Positions 7,329 through 13,682 of a stretch of DNA of 13,682 nucleotides are shown one piece after another. The notes beneath the pieces are model-generated. The model searched no databases and had not been told where the DNA came from. It was given only the letters and a program-made list of their open reading frames with translations. Numbering within the stretch: position 1 is the stretch's first letter; the number at the start of each line of letters is the position of its first letter. Position numbers and translations under genes: made by a program. Location: NCBI GenBank assembly GCA_029265085.1, contig JAJUJY010000119.1, forward strand, positions 1 to 13,682. Direction: 5' to 3'. The stretch is from Chloroflexota bacterium (GTDB lineage Bacteria; Chloroflexota; Anaerolineae; Anaerolineales; Anaerolineaceae).

Positions 7329-7485
7329 CAATAGCTTTACCTTAACTGCCAAAATATGTATGCATAAACCCCTGTAGAGATCACAAGAACAGGATGGTTA
7401 ATCTAAACTAGAGCGATGAAACAAGGTTTGTATCGATATTGGGTTGTTGATTATTATTATTTATAAAATTTGGGGGACGAATTTT

Positions 7486-7513
7486 AGTATAGCATAAATA
7501 TAACTATGGACAA
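7486..7513 (-). promoter_or_regulatory. Candidate promoter of the dehydrogenase gene group
   Basis: On the minus strand TTGTCC (7508-7513) and TATACT (7486-7491) are 16 bases apart, with a TG dinucleotide one base before the -10 (extended -10). Transcription from about 7479 would give a leader of roughly 380 bases before ATG 7097. No better candidate was found nearer the gene. Confidence 0.45.
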
Positions 7514-7544
7514 GTAGATTTATTGTCGAAAATACTCGTGTTCG

Positions 7545-7575
7545 TTGAATTTTTCTGGATATGTTTCGTTATAAT
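7545..7575 (+). promoter_or_regulatory. Candidate promoter of the ABC1-kinase gene
   Basis: TATAAT (7570-7575) is a perfect -10 box. The best -35 is TTGAAT (7545-7550) with a 19-base spacer, which is longer than ideal. It lies about 75 bases upstream of ATG 7649 and faces away from the minus-strand promoter at 7486-7513. Confidence 0.5.
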
Positions 7576-7648
7576 GAACTAAAGGTGGGTTTTCTTAAAT
7601 TAATTCCAATGCTATTTCGATCCATAGATTTACCTGGAGAATAAACCA

Positions 7649-9334
7649 ATGGGTAATCTATTTTCACCAATTCCTTGGGTAATCCGTACTGCTACGACTG
7701 CTCGATCGCGTAAGATCATGGGTGTTTTTGCCAGGTATGGTTTGCGTTGGGCATTTTCAAGTATTGAGACCGAGTTTCGGAAGGGGGAGAAAAAAGGGAG
7801 GATTTCTGCCGAAGGACGCAGATACCAGGCTCGCCAATTGTGTTCAGTATTGACGGAGTTAGGCGCAACCTTCATTAAGGTAGGGCAGGCGTTTAGTGCA
7901 AGAGCTGACTTGATCCCAAGGGAATACACAGAAGAATTATGCAAATTACAAGATGATGTTCCTTCTTTACCCTTTGGGCGAATTGAGCCAGTTATTTATT
8001 CTGATTTTCGACAATCAATTGAGCAAACTTTTTTAGAATTTAATCCAATCCCAATTGCTTCTGCTTCAATCGGGCAGGTTTATCGTGCGAAGTTGTTTTC
8101 TGGTGAAACCGTTGCGGTCAAAGTGGTTCGACCTGGTGTTGTTGAACAAATCGAGGAAGATCTGGCCATTATGATGGATGTGGCCGATTGGGTATATGAT
8201 AATACTGAGGTGGGAAAGCGATACCAGTTGCCATTACTGGTGGAAGAAATCGCTTATACCATCCGGAATGAGTGTAACTATATTCGGGAGGGACGAAATT
8301 TAGATCAATTTCGTGAATTGTTCCACGACGACCCAAAAATCCATGTCCCGAGGGTATATTGGGAATATACAACACCGCGAATATTAACCATGGAGTATGT
8401 GGACGGATTAAAGATTACAGATCTCATGGGGTTAAATAAAGCGGGAATTAATCCAAAAATCGTTTCAGAAAATCTGATGCACTTTGCATTATGCCAATTG
8501 TTTGGTACGGGAATTTATAATGCCGACCCGCATCCAGGTAATTTCTTTGTTCGGCCTGATGGTTCTTTAGCAGTTGTGGATTTTGGGATGGTAAGCACAT
8601 TAAGCGCAGACCTGCAAGATTCTTTACTCCAAATTGGCTCGGCAATTCAACGGAAAGATCCAGATCTGTTTATTGATGCGCTTATGATGATCGGGTCCTA
8701 TCCGGCTGGGGTTAATCAAACCGTGTTGAGGAGAGATGTATTTCGGCTCTTAGAAAAATTAAGCCCCATCGATTTAAGAGAAATGACCGCAAGGAAATTG
8801 GTTGGAGATATTTTTGGTACAGCTTCCAGGCATGGGCTTTTGTTTCCTACCGAAATGGTTAATATTGCCAGAGCTTTTGTGATCAGCGAAGGCACAGGCT
8901 TAACACTTTGTCCAGAATTAAAAATATTTGAATTTGCCCGGCCTTATATTCAGGAATTTGCAGCCCGGCAGCGTTCATTACCCATGATGGTTGAGCGCAT
9001 GAATCAAACGATGCAAGATGGTGTTGAACTGGGGATGGAAATGCCGCAGCGGCTGCACCGTATTTTGGGGAAAATTGAGCGTGGACAATTGGAAGTAAAC
9101 TTAAATATGGAGATCATCCATAAATTTTCACGCCAAATGCAGCAAATGACGAATCGATTGTCATTATCGATGTTATTATCCGCGACAATTATTGCTTTAG
9201 GTTTAGTAATGGTTGTTTATAAACCGGAAGCCTGGCAAACTTTGGGTGATTGGGTGTTTGGGTTGGCTTTTGTTTCTTCGATTTTGTTTGGTCTGTGGTT
9301 AATCTGGAGTTTTCTACGCTCTAACAAACCATAA
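7649..9334 (+). CDS. ABC1/UbiB/ADCK-family atypical kinase, membrane anchored
   Basis: A 561-residue protein of the ABC1 (UbiB/ADCK/COQ8) family, atypical kinases or ATPases linked in other organisms to quinone and isoprenoid-lipid metabolism. The family KxGQ motif (FIKVGQAFSARADLIP, about 75-90) is followed by ASIGQVYRA (138-146) in place of the usual glycine-rich loop, VAVKVVRPG with catalytic Lys158, ECNYIREGRN (208-217), the catalytic loop NADPHPGN (291-298) and the metal-binding DFG (311-313). Two hydrophobic segments near the C-terminus (about 510-557) form a membrane hairpin, as in UbiB. GGAG lies eight bases before ATG. It is a single-gene unit transcribed against the gcv operon and ended by a shared terminator. 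Its substrate in this organism is unknown. Confidence 0.92.
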   Translation: MGNLFSPIPWVIRTATTARSRKIMGVFARYGLRWAFSSIETEFRKGEKKGRISAEGRRYQARQLCSVLTELGATFIKVGQAFSARADLIPREYTEELCKLQDDVPSLPFGRIEPVIYSDFRQSIEQTFLEFNPIPIASASIGQVYRAKLFSGETVAVKVVRPGVVEQIEEDLAIMMDVADWVYDNTEVGKRYQLPLLVEEIAYTIRNECNYIREGRNLDQFRELFHDDPKIHVPRVYWEYTTPRILTMEYVDGLKITDLMGLNKAGINPKIVSENLMHFALCQLFGTGIYNADPHPGNFFVRPDGSLAVVDFGMVSTLSADLQDSLLQIGSAIQRKDPDLFIDALMMIGSYPAGVNQTVLRRDVFRLLEKLSPIDLREMTARKLVGDIFGTASRHGLLFPTEMVNIARAFVISEGTGLTLCPELKIFEFARPYIQEFAARQRSLPMMVERMNQTMQDGVELGMEMPQRLHRILGKIERGQLEVNLNMEIIHKFSRQMQQMTNRLSLSMLLSATIIALGLVMVVYKPEAWQTLGDWVFGLAFVSSILFGLWLIWSFLRSNKP

Positions 9335-9346
9335 TGAATTAATAAG

Positions 9347-9384
9347 AAACAGCCGCTGGAGCTAGAGCGTACCAGCGGCTGTTT
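9347..9384. terminator. Bidirectional rho-independent terminator
   Basis: A perfect 13-bp stem (AAACAGCCGCTGG / CCAGCGGCTGTTT) with a 12-base loop lies between the convergent ABC1-kinase and gcvPB genes. The plus strand continues with TTTGCATTTTG and the minus strand with TTTCTTATTAATT, so it can end transcription from both sides. It begins 13 bases after one stop codon and ends 13 bases before the other. Confidence 0.88.
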
Positions 9385-9396
9385 GCATTTTGTGAC

Positions 9397-10860
9397 TTAT
9401 AATTTTTCAGGCATCCAACAGCAAAGAACTAATTCTTTCGCAGCTTTTACTTCATCCAAACGGCTAACCGGTGTATGATGGGGTGCTTGTTTAAGTAATT
9501 CGGGATTCGTGTGTGCTTCTTCTGCAATTTTGATCATCGCATCAGCAAACTCATCCAAAGTTTGTTTGGATTCAGTTTCTGTAGGCTCGATCATTAATGC
9601 TTCATGCACAATCAATGGGAAGTAGTTTGTTGGTGGGTGGAAGTTATAATCCATTAATCTTTTGGCAATATCCAAAGCATGGATTTCCGGGGCATCTTCC
9701 CATTTGCCTTCCAAAACAAATTCATGCATGCAAATTCTGTCGTAAGGAACTTTATAGGTGTTACGCAGTTTCGCCAACAAGTAATTCGCATTCAAAACTG
9801 CGTATTCAGCAATATTTCGAATTCCTTCCGGCCCATGCATTGAGATGTACGTGTAAGCGCGAACCATCATGCCAAATTGCCCGTTAAAGGCTTTCACACG
9901 GCCCATTGTCTTGGCCGGCATTTCATAACCAAACATTGGAGGAATTTCCTCTGAGCCTTCTTCAATGATGGTAATGATAGGCCCTGGCAGGAAATCTGCC
10001 AGATGTTGTGCCACACAAACCGGTCCAGAACCTGGACCACCACCACCGTGCGGGGTGGAAAAGGTTTTGTGCAGGTTGATGTGCATGATGTCGAAGCCGA
10101 GGTCACCAGGCCGGGCAATGCCCAACAAAGCATTCAGGTTTGCGCCATCACCATACACCAATCCACCGGCTTCATGAACAATCTTGTTGACTTCCAAGAC
10201 GTTTTCATCGAAAAGCCCTAAAGTATTGGGGTTGGTTAACATCAAACCAGCAACTGTATCGTCGCAAACTGCGCGCAGCGCATCCAGATCAACATTACCA
10301 CGAGCATCTGATGGTACGGGAACAACCTCAAAACCGCTCATTGCCGATGTGGCCGGGTTGGTTCCGTGCGCGGAGTCGGGAATGAGCATCTTTTTGCGTT
10401 TTCCATCACCTCTTGAAAGATGATAGGCGCGAATGATCATTACCCCGGTAAATTCGCCTTGCGCACCGGCAGATGGTTGTAAGGAACAGGCTGCGAAACC
10501 AGAAATTTCCTTCAGATATTCCTGAAGCTCGTACATCAAAGCCAGGTTGCCCTGGACGGTTTCGACTGGCTGCAAGGGGTGAGTGAATGCAAATCCAGGC
10601 AAACGCGCGGCTTCTTCGTTAATCTTGGGATTGTATTTCATCGTACAAGATCCCAATGGATAATAGCCGCCATCAATGGAATAGTTCTTCTTTGAAAGGT
10701 GTGTGAAATGGCGAACAACATCCAGTTCGGAAAGTTCTGGCAAGGGCAGATCTTTTCGAATGAATTCTTCAGGAAGCGCAGTTAAGGGTACATCCGGTTG
10801 AGGGAAACGAACCCCAATGCGGCCTGGTTGAGATAATTCGTAAATGGTAGGCTCAGTCAT
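9397..10860 (-). CDS. gcvPB: Glycine dehydrogenase (decarboxylating) subunit 2
   Basis: A 487-residue beta subunit of the split P-protein of the glycine cleavage system. With GcvPA it decarboxylates glycine by PLP chemistry and passes the aminomethyl group to lipoyl-GcvH in the cytoplasm. Clear landmarks are YPLGSCTMKYNPK (67-79), the PLP region HGTNPATSAMSGFEV (165-179), YGDGANLNALLG (236-247) and INLHKTFSTPHGGGGPGSGP (261-280) with Schiff-base Lys265. Length is normal for split GcvPB. AAGGAG lies seven bases before ATG 10860, and the gene overlaps the end of gcvPA by eight bases, suggesting translational coupling. It is the last gene of the operon in this window and is followed by the shared terminator; no gcvT follows. 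Confidence 0.97.
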   Translation of the reverse strand: MTEPTIYELSQPGRIGVRFPQPDVPLTALPEEFIRKDLPLPELSELDVVRHFTHLSKKNYSIDGGYYPLGSCTMKYNPKINEEAARLPGFAFTHPLQPVETVQGNLALMYELQEYLKEISGFAACSLQPSAGAQGEFTGVMIIRAYHLSRGDGKRKKMLIPDSAHGTNPATSAMSGFEVVPVPSDARGNVDLDALRAVCDDTVAGLMLTNPNTLGLFDENVLEVNKIVHEAGGLVYGDGANLNALLGIARPGDLGFDIMHINLHKTFSTPHGGGGPGSGPVCVAQHLADFLPGPIITIIEEGSEEIPPMFGYEMPAKTMGRVKAFNGQFGMMVRAYTYISMHGPEGIRNIAEYAVLNANYLLAKLRNTYKVPYDRICMHEFVLEGKWEDAPEIHALDIAKRLMDYNFHPPTNYFPLIVHEALMIEPTETESKQTLDEFADAMIKIAEEAHTNPELLKQAPHHTPVSRLDEVKAAKELVLCCWMPEKL

Positions 10861-12205
10861 TGGAGAACTCCTTCAAAACATCACACAGGATGTCAATTTC
10901 ATCGCGCGGGTTCGTCTCGGTTACGGCAACCAATAGATGCTTATCCAAAGAGGGGTAATCACAACTCAAGTCATAACCACCCAGGATTCCGTGATCCAGT
11001 AAGTGTTGGATGATGTCTTTTGCCGGAGCTGGACATTCAACAACAAACTCGTGGAAGAATGGCCCTGGAGTAACAACTTTAAAGCCGGGGACCTTATTAA
11101 TGGCTTCGGCGGCGTAATGTGCTTTTTGATAGCATAACTCAGCTACCTGGCGAAGGCCGTTTTTGCCCAGCGCACTCATATATACCGTGGCAGCCAGGGC
11201 GATTAACCCCTGATTTGTGCAAATATTGGAGGTGGCTTTTTCGCGGCGAATGTGCTGCTCGCGCGCCGTGAGGGTTAAAACATATCCACGCCGACCTTTT
11301 TCGTCAGTTGTTTCACCTACCAGTCGGCCGGCAATTTTGCGAACAAAATCTTTTTTGGCCGCAAAGATACCCAGATACGGACCACCGAAGGAAAGAGGAA
11401 TTCCTAAAGGTTGTCCTTCTCCTACGACAATATCAGCTCCAAATTCGCCGGGCGATTTAAGCAGTCCTAAGGCAGTTGGATTGACAGCTACGGTCAAGAT
11501 TGCACCAGCCTCATGGACTTTTTGAGCCAGGGATGCATAATCAACAATACGGCCAAAGAAATCCGGATATTGGACAAATACCATGGATGTGTTGGTATCT
11601 AATAACTCCAATATATGTGTGTCCGAATTCATTGGGTCGATATTTGATTCATCGCCAACTACAGATACGCCTTCATAGCCAGTCATGTAGGTGCGAACAA
11701 CATCACGGTATTGGGGATTAACCGCAGGTGAAACGATTACTTTGGTTCGTTTTCCGCGAAAATGGTGATATGCCAATACTGCTGCTTCGGCTGCGGCTGT
11801 TGCCCCATCATAATGTGAGGCATTGCTCACATCCATCCCCGTGAGGTTAGCGATTAAGCTTTGGAACTCAAAAATCGCTTGCAGAGTCCCCTGAGAAACC
11901 TCTGGTTGATAAGGAGTATAGGCTGTATAGAATTCAGATCGGCGGATTATGCTATCCACAACTGCTGGAACGTAATGGTTATAAGCTCCGGCGCCCAAGA
12001 AACAGATCAGGTCTTGGGTTGATTCATTGTACTGGGCCAGGTCTTTGATCTGATCCAGAATTTCCATTTCGGTCAGCGCGGGGGGAAGATTCAGCTTGGG
12101 GAAGCGGTATGCATCGGGAAGACAACAAAATAAATCTTCAATCGACTTAACGCCGATCGTCCGAAGCATCTCCTCCCTTTCTTGATCCGTATGGGGAATG
12201 AACAT
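10853..12205 (-). CDS. gcvPA: Glycine dehydrogenase (decarboxylating) subunit 1
   Basis: A 450-residue alpha subunit of the split glycine decarboxylase, the partner of GcvPB. The N-terminus MFIPHTDQEREEMLRTIGV is the usual GcvPA start. ASHYDGATAAAEA, FFGRIVDYASLA, VVGEGQPLGIP and FGGPYLGIFAAK follow in the family order, as does the EQHIRREKATSNICTNQGL block. ATG 12205 is chosen over the longer TTG start at 12226 because its A is the last base of the gcvH TAA stop (TAATG overlap), GAGG lies six bases upstream, and the protein then begins like its relatives. The gene ends in TGA within the first codons of gcvPB, so TGA acts as a normal stop here. Confidence 0.97.
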   Translation of the reverse strand: MFIPHTDQEREEMLRTIGVKSIEDLFCCLPDAYRFPKLNLPPALTEMEILDQIKDLAQYNESTQDLICFLGAGAYNHYVPAVVDSIIRRSEFYTAYTPYQPEVSQGTLQAIFEFQSLIANLTGMDVSNASHYDGATAAAEAAVLAYHHFRGKRTKVIVSPAVNPQYRDVVRTYMTGYEGVSVVGDESNIDPMNSDTHILELLDTNTSMVFVQYPDFFGRIVDYASLAQKVHEAGAILTVAVNPTALGLLKSPGEFGADIVVGEGQPLGIPLSFGGPYLGIFAAKKDFVRKIAGRLVGETTDEKGRRGYVLTLTAREQHIRREKATSNICTNQGLIALAATVYMSALGKNGLRQVAELCYQKAHYAAEAINKVPGFKVVTPGPFFHEFVVECPAPAKDIIQHLLDHGILGGYDLSCDYPSLDKHLLVAVTETNPRDEIDILCDVLKEFSND

Positions 12206-12597
12206 TAGTGACCTCGTTCCTCGCAATACTTTTCATAAGCGGCTGCATCCATTAACCCATCCAGGTCTGCTGGATTGGAAAGTTCCACTTTGATCATCCA
12301 GGCAGCTCCAAATGGATCGGAATTGACTTTTTCAAAATCATCAGTTAATGATTCGTTGATTTCCACGATTTTGCCGGAAACGGGCGAATTGACATCGGCA
12401 GCTGCTTTCACCGATTCCAGGGTGGCAATCACAGTATCTTTTTTGATTATGTCACCAGGATCAACTTTGAATTCAAAATAGACGATATCAGATAATTGAC
12501 CTTGTGCGTAATCGGTTACGCCGATTTTGGCAATGCTGCCTTCTACATTGACCCATTCATCAGACTTTGTATATTTGAAATTGGTTGGGACACTCAT
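12205..12597 (-). CDS. gcvH: Glycine cleavage system H protein
   Basis: A 130-residue lipoyl carrier that shuttles the aminomethyl group and electrons between the P, T and L proteins. KYTKSDEWVNVEG near the N-terminus and GVTDYAQGQLSDIVYFE (26-42) are classic. ESVKAAADVNSPVSG (61-75) contains the lipoylated Lys64, and DPFGAAWMIKVEL (94-106) closes the domain. Length is standard. AGGAGG lies seven bases before ATG. It is the first gene of the operon and sits directly behind the glycine riboswitch, so its expression should rise with glycine if this riboswitch acts like its known relatives. Confidence 0.97.
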   Translation of the reverse strand: MSVPTNFKYTKSDEWVNVEGSIAKIGVTDYAQGQLSDIVYFEFKVDPGDIIKKDTVIATLESVKAAADVNSPVSGKIVEINESLTDDFEKVNSDPFGAAWMIKVELSNPADLDGLMDAAAYEKYCEERGH

Positions 12598-12630
12598 GGG
12601 TTTACCTCCTGGGGATTATGAACATGGTTA

Positions 12631-12667
12631 AAAATTGCAAAAGGCACACGCAGTTAGCACGTGTGCC
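12631..12667 (-). terminator. Riboswitch expression-platform terminator
   Basis: On the minus strand GGCACACG pairs with CGTGTGCC around a 9-base loop and is followed by TTTTGCAATTTTT, an intrinsic terminator placed between the second glycine aptamer and the gcvH ribosome site. Its first base is also the last base of the aptamer 2 closing helix (CAGAGG, 12667-12672). Glycine-stabilised P1 and the terminator base are therefore in direct competition, as expected of an ON switch. Confidence 0.8.
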
Positions 12668-12845
12668 CTCTGTTGCGGAACCTGTGAGATTCACCTTGAT
12701 AGGATCAAGGTTTGCTCCTTGGGTGCTGGAAAGCTTTCCAGAGGTGGATGGAAACGGGGTCCTTTTACCTGAGAGATTCAATTAAACAAGCTGATGTTTA
12801 ATTTTGCCCCTTCGGTGCCTGGGAAGGTCTCTTCCCCGTCTCTTT
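12660..12845 (-). promoter_or_regulatory. Tandem glycine riboswitch upstream of gcvH
   Basis: Two glycine aptamers lie in series. Aptamer 1 (about 12754-12839) is closed by ACGGGG/CCCCGT, contains CACCGAAGGGGCAA and CTCTCAGGTAAAAGGAC, and has an 8-bp variable stem AATTAAAC/GTTTAATT. Aptamer 2 (about 12667-12744) is closed by CCTCTG/CAGAGG, contains CACCCAAGGAGCAA and AATCTCACAGGTTCCGC, and has stems CTGGAAAG/CTTTCCAG and ACCTTGAT/ATCAAGGT. The linker is short. Known members of this class activate gcv operons when glycine is plentiful, and the position before gcvH-gcvPA-gcvPB fits that exactly. Confidence 0.95.
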
Positions 12846-12883
12846 TACCAGATATAAAATGGCTAATATCTCTTACAACGAGT

Positions 12884-12910
12884 ATTATACCAAATACATC
12901 TTTTCTTCAA
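12884..12910 (-). promoter_or_regulatory. Promoter of the gcv operon
   Basis: On the minus strand TATAAT (12884-12889) is a perfect -10, preceded by TGG as an extended -10. The -35 is TTGAAG (12905-12910) at 15 bases, or GTTGAA at 16. The start near 12877 would place the whole riboswitch in the leader, about 280 bases before ATG 12597. The -35 lies about 30 bases beyond the TAA that ends the read-through rhodanese frame. Confidence 0.7.
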
Positions 12911-12941
12911 CCATCCACTTTATTCAAAACCGTGATGATTT

Positions 12942-13424
12942 TTATTTGGCTATCGGGTATCCCTCGTTATTCCAGGCTGCAAATCCACCTAAAATTGGAT
13001 TGGCTTTTTTGAATCCATTTTGCAGTAATAAAGACGCCGCACGGGCGCTGGATTCTTCAGCCGGTCAGGTGCAATAGGTTATTATCCATTGATTGGGATC
13101 TAACTCAGACAACCGATTTTGCAATTCAGCGTATGGGATGTTTACTGCCCCTTCAATATGCCCGGCCGCAAATGATTCGGCGTCACGAACATCGAGGAAA
13201 ACAGCAGATTGGTTATCCAAAGCGCTTTTTGCATCCGAGAGTGAGACCCTGGCAATTTCGGGAAAGGGGATATCTGATGCAGTAGATGGGGTGTTGGAGG
13301 ATTGTGCTTGATTTTCACCAGTCGATAATCGAATCGCCAGAAAAACGATTATCAAAATGACTCCAACGCCGATCATAATTAAGGGTAAAGTTGAATTGGA
13401 TTGTTTTCTTTTTGAGGTACGCAT
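12942..13424 (-). CDS. Membrane-anchored rhodanese with in-frame TGA (candidate selenoprotein)
   Basis: Read through one TGA, the frame gives a 160-residue rhodanese-domain protein. A basic N-terminus (MRTSKRK) and one hydrophobic segment (about 14-32) anchor it in the membrane with the domain probably outside. A polar Ser/Thr linker follows, then AVFLDVRDAESFAAGHIEGAVNIPYAEL (74-101), a textbook rhodanese core. The active loop reads WIITYCT-TGA-PAEESSARAA: Cys118 is the catalytic position and the TGA is codon 120. The frame continues 40 codons through NGFKKANPILGGFAAWNNEGYPIAK, the expected rhodanese end, to TAA. Stopping at TGA would leave 119 residues lacking about a quarter of the fold. 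Related loops I recall read YCxCPxE, so TGA replaces a Cys. Selenocysteine is the leading explanation; a recent TGC/TGT-to-TGA mutation or sequence error is the alternative. The ribosome site is weak (GGAT). Confidence 0.75.
13011..13055 (-). promoter_or_regulatory. Candidate bacterial SECIS hairpin
   Basis: Starting 16 bases after the TGA, GCGCC (13044-13048) pairs with GGCGT (13034-13038), the last pair being G-U. The loop is CGUGC, which has G in its second position. The apical loop begins 21 bases after the TGA. Bacterial SECIS elements are known to lie just downstream of UGA with a G near the start of the loop. Directly below this helix GAATCCA (13049-13055) can pair with TGGATTC (13011-13017), leaving a 16-base one-sided internal loop. 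The fold was found by eye and not scored. Confidence 0.4.
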
Positions 13425-13460
13425 ATTTCAAATCCGTTGAAAATATTTTTAATCAAGATA

Positions 13461-13488
13461 ATTATACTAAGAAATATGCGAATTGCAA
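13461..13488 (-). promoter_or_regulatory. Promoter of the rhodanese gene
   Basis: On the minus strand TATAAT (13461-13466) is a perfect -10 and TTGCAA (13483-13488) a 4-of-6 -35 with a 16-base spacer. It sits in the 73-base gap between the rph stop and the rhodanese start, so the rhodanese gene can be transcribed on its own. Confidence 0.6.
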
Positions 13489-13497
13489 AAAAATTGT

Positions 13498-13682
13498 TTA
13501 CCCTTGTGAAGAAAAATATTGATGGATGACAGAATTCTGCATTGTAATCAATTGCCGAATACCATTCTCAGCAAGATCCAATAAGTTATTGAGAGTATTT
13601 CGTGAATAGGTGGTTTTTTCGGCAGTTCCTTGTATTTCAATGAATTCCCCATCGGAATTCATGATGATATTCATATCTGCGT
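13498..13682 (-). CDS. rph: RNase PH, C-terminal part (cut by window edge)
   Basis: The last 60 codons of RNase PH, the phosphorolytic 3'-5' exoribonuclease that trims tRNA 3' ends in the cytoplasm. The visible part begins ADMNIIMNSDGEFIEIQGTAE and continues with YSRNTLNNLLDLAENGIRQL, matching the well-conserved family C-terminus (VDMNVVM...GxFVEVQGTAEG...F.R..L..LLDLA..GI..L). It ends with TAA at 13498. The rest of the gene lies beyond the window. No hairpin terminator follows, only an A/T-rich stretch, so some read-through into the rhodanese gene is possible. Confidence 0.93.
   Translation of the reverse strand, partial: ADMNIIMNSDGEFIEIQGTAEKTTYSRNTLNNLLDLAENGIRQLITMQNSVIHQYFSSQG

Larger units (their letters stand above)
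7098..7648. other. 551-bp divergent intergenic region
   Basis: No long ORF is present. The region holds two back-to-back promoter candidates (minus 7486-7513, plus 7545-7575), a 14-bp bulged inverted repeat (7279-7328), a possible 31-codon ORF on the minus strand (7173-7268), and a six-base hairpin GTTCCA/TGGAAC inside that ORF (7199-7215). I compared the minus-strand leader with the lysine, SAM, glycine, glutamine and T-box signatures I know and found no match. Confidence 0.6.

Noticed and set aside
12206..12226. TTG start at 12226 for gcvPA
   Set aside because: It would add seven residues inside gcvH. ATG 12205 has GAGG six bases upstream, a TAATG overlap and the family N-terminus.
13065..13067. 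TGA as a general reassigned sense codon
   Set aside because: gcvPA ends in TGA exactly at its junction with gcvPB, and the permease and MoaD-like genes also end in TGA at their expected family C-termini. TGA is therefore a normal stop in this genome, and only the rhodanese case calls for recoding.

Overview
The window looks like chromosomal DNA of an anaerobic bacterium, possibly of the Anaerolineae (Chloroflexota). The lineage is inferred from gene content and moderate GC. The anaerobic reading rests on a tungsten/molybdenum aldehyde:ferredoxin oxidoreductase; a split glycine decarboxylase (gcvPA/gcvPB) is also present. I see no mobile elements, CRISPR arrays, tRNA or rRNA genes. TGA ends gcvPA and other genes normally, so the genetic code is standard.

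Left part (1-7100, all minus strand; transcription runs from high to low coordinates): a saccharopine-dehydrogenase-like gene, an APC amino-acid permease, a class III aminotransferase, an aldehyde:ferredoxin oxidoreductase (AOR), a MoaD/ThiS-like protein, a PfpI/DJ-1 family gene with its own near-consensus promoter, and the start of an unrecognised gene cut by the window edge. Strong hairpins lie after the dehydrogenase and permease genes. The aminotransferase, AOR and MoaD-like genes are packed tightly. Together they suggest uptake of an amino acid or amine, removal of nitrogen to an aldehyde, and ferredoxin-linked oxidation of that aldehyde. The substrate cannot be read from the sequence.

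Middle (7100-9400): a 551-bp divergent intergenic region holds two back-to-back promoters. The minus-strand promoter would give a leader of about 380 nt with a 14-bp bulged hairpin and a possible 31-codon ORF. The plus-strand promoter serves an ABC1/UbiB-family atypical kinase, which ends at a bidirectional terminator facing the gcv operon.

Right part (9397-12910, minus strand): a glycine cleavage operon gcvH-gcvPA-gcvPB with overlapping genes, preceded by a promoter, a tandem glycine riboswitch and a riboswitch terminator. gcvT is not in the window.

Right end (12942-13682, minus strand): a membrane-anchored rhodanese whose frame is interrupted by one TGA two codons after the catalytic Cys (YCT-TGA-P). 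The frame then continues 40 codons through a complete rhodanese C-terminus to TAA. The TGA falls where relatives of this type, as I recall them, carry a second Cys, and a SECIS-like hairpin follows at suitable spacing, so this is a candidate selenoprotein. It is the most interesting object here. The C-terminal 60 residues of RNase PH (rph) lie at the edge.
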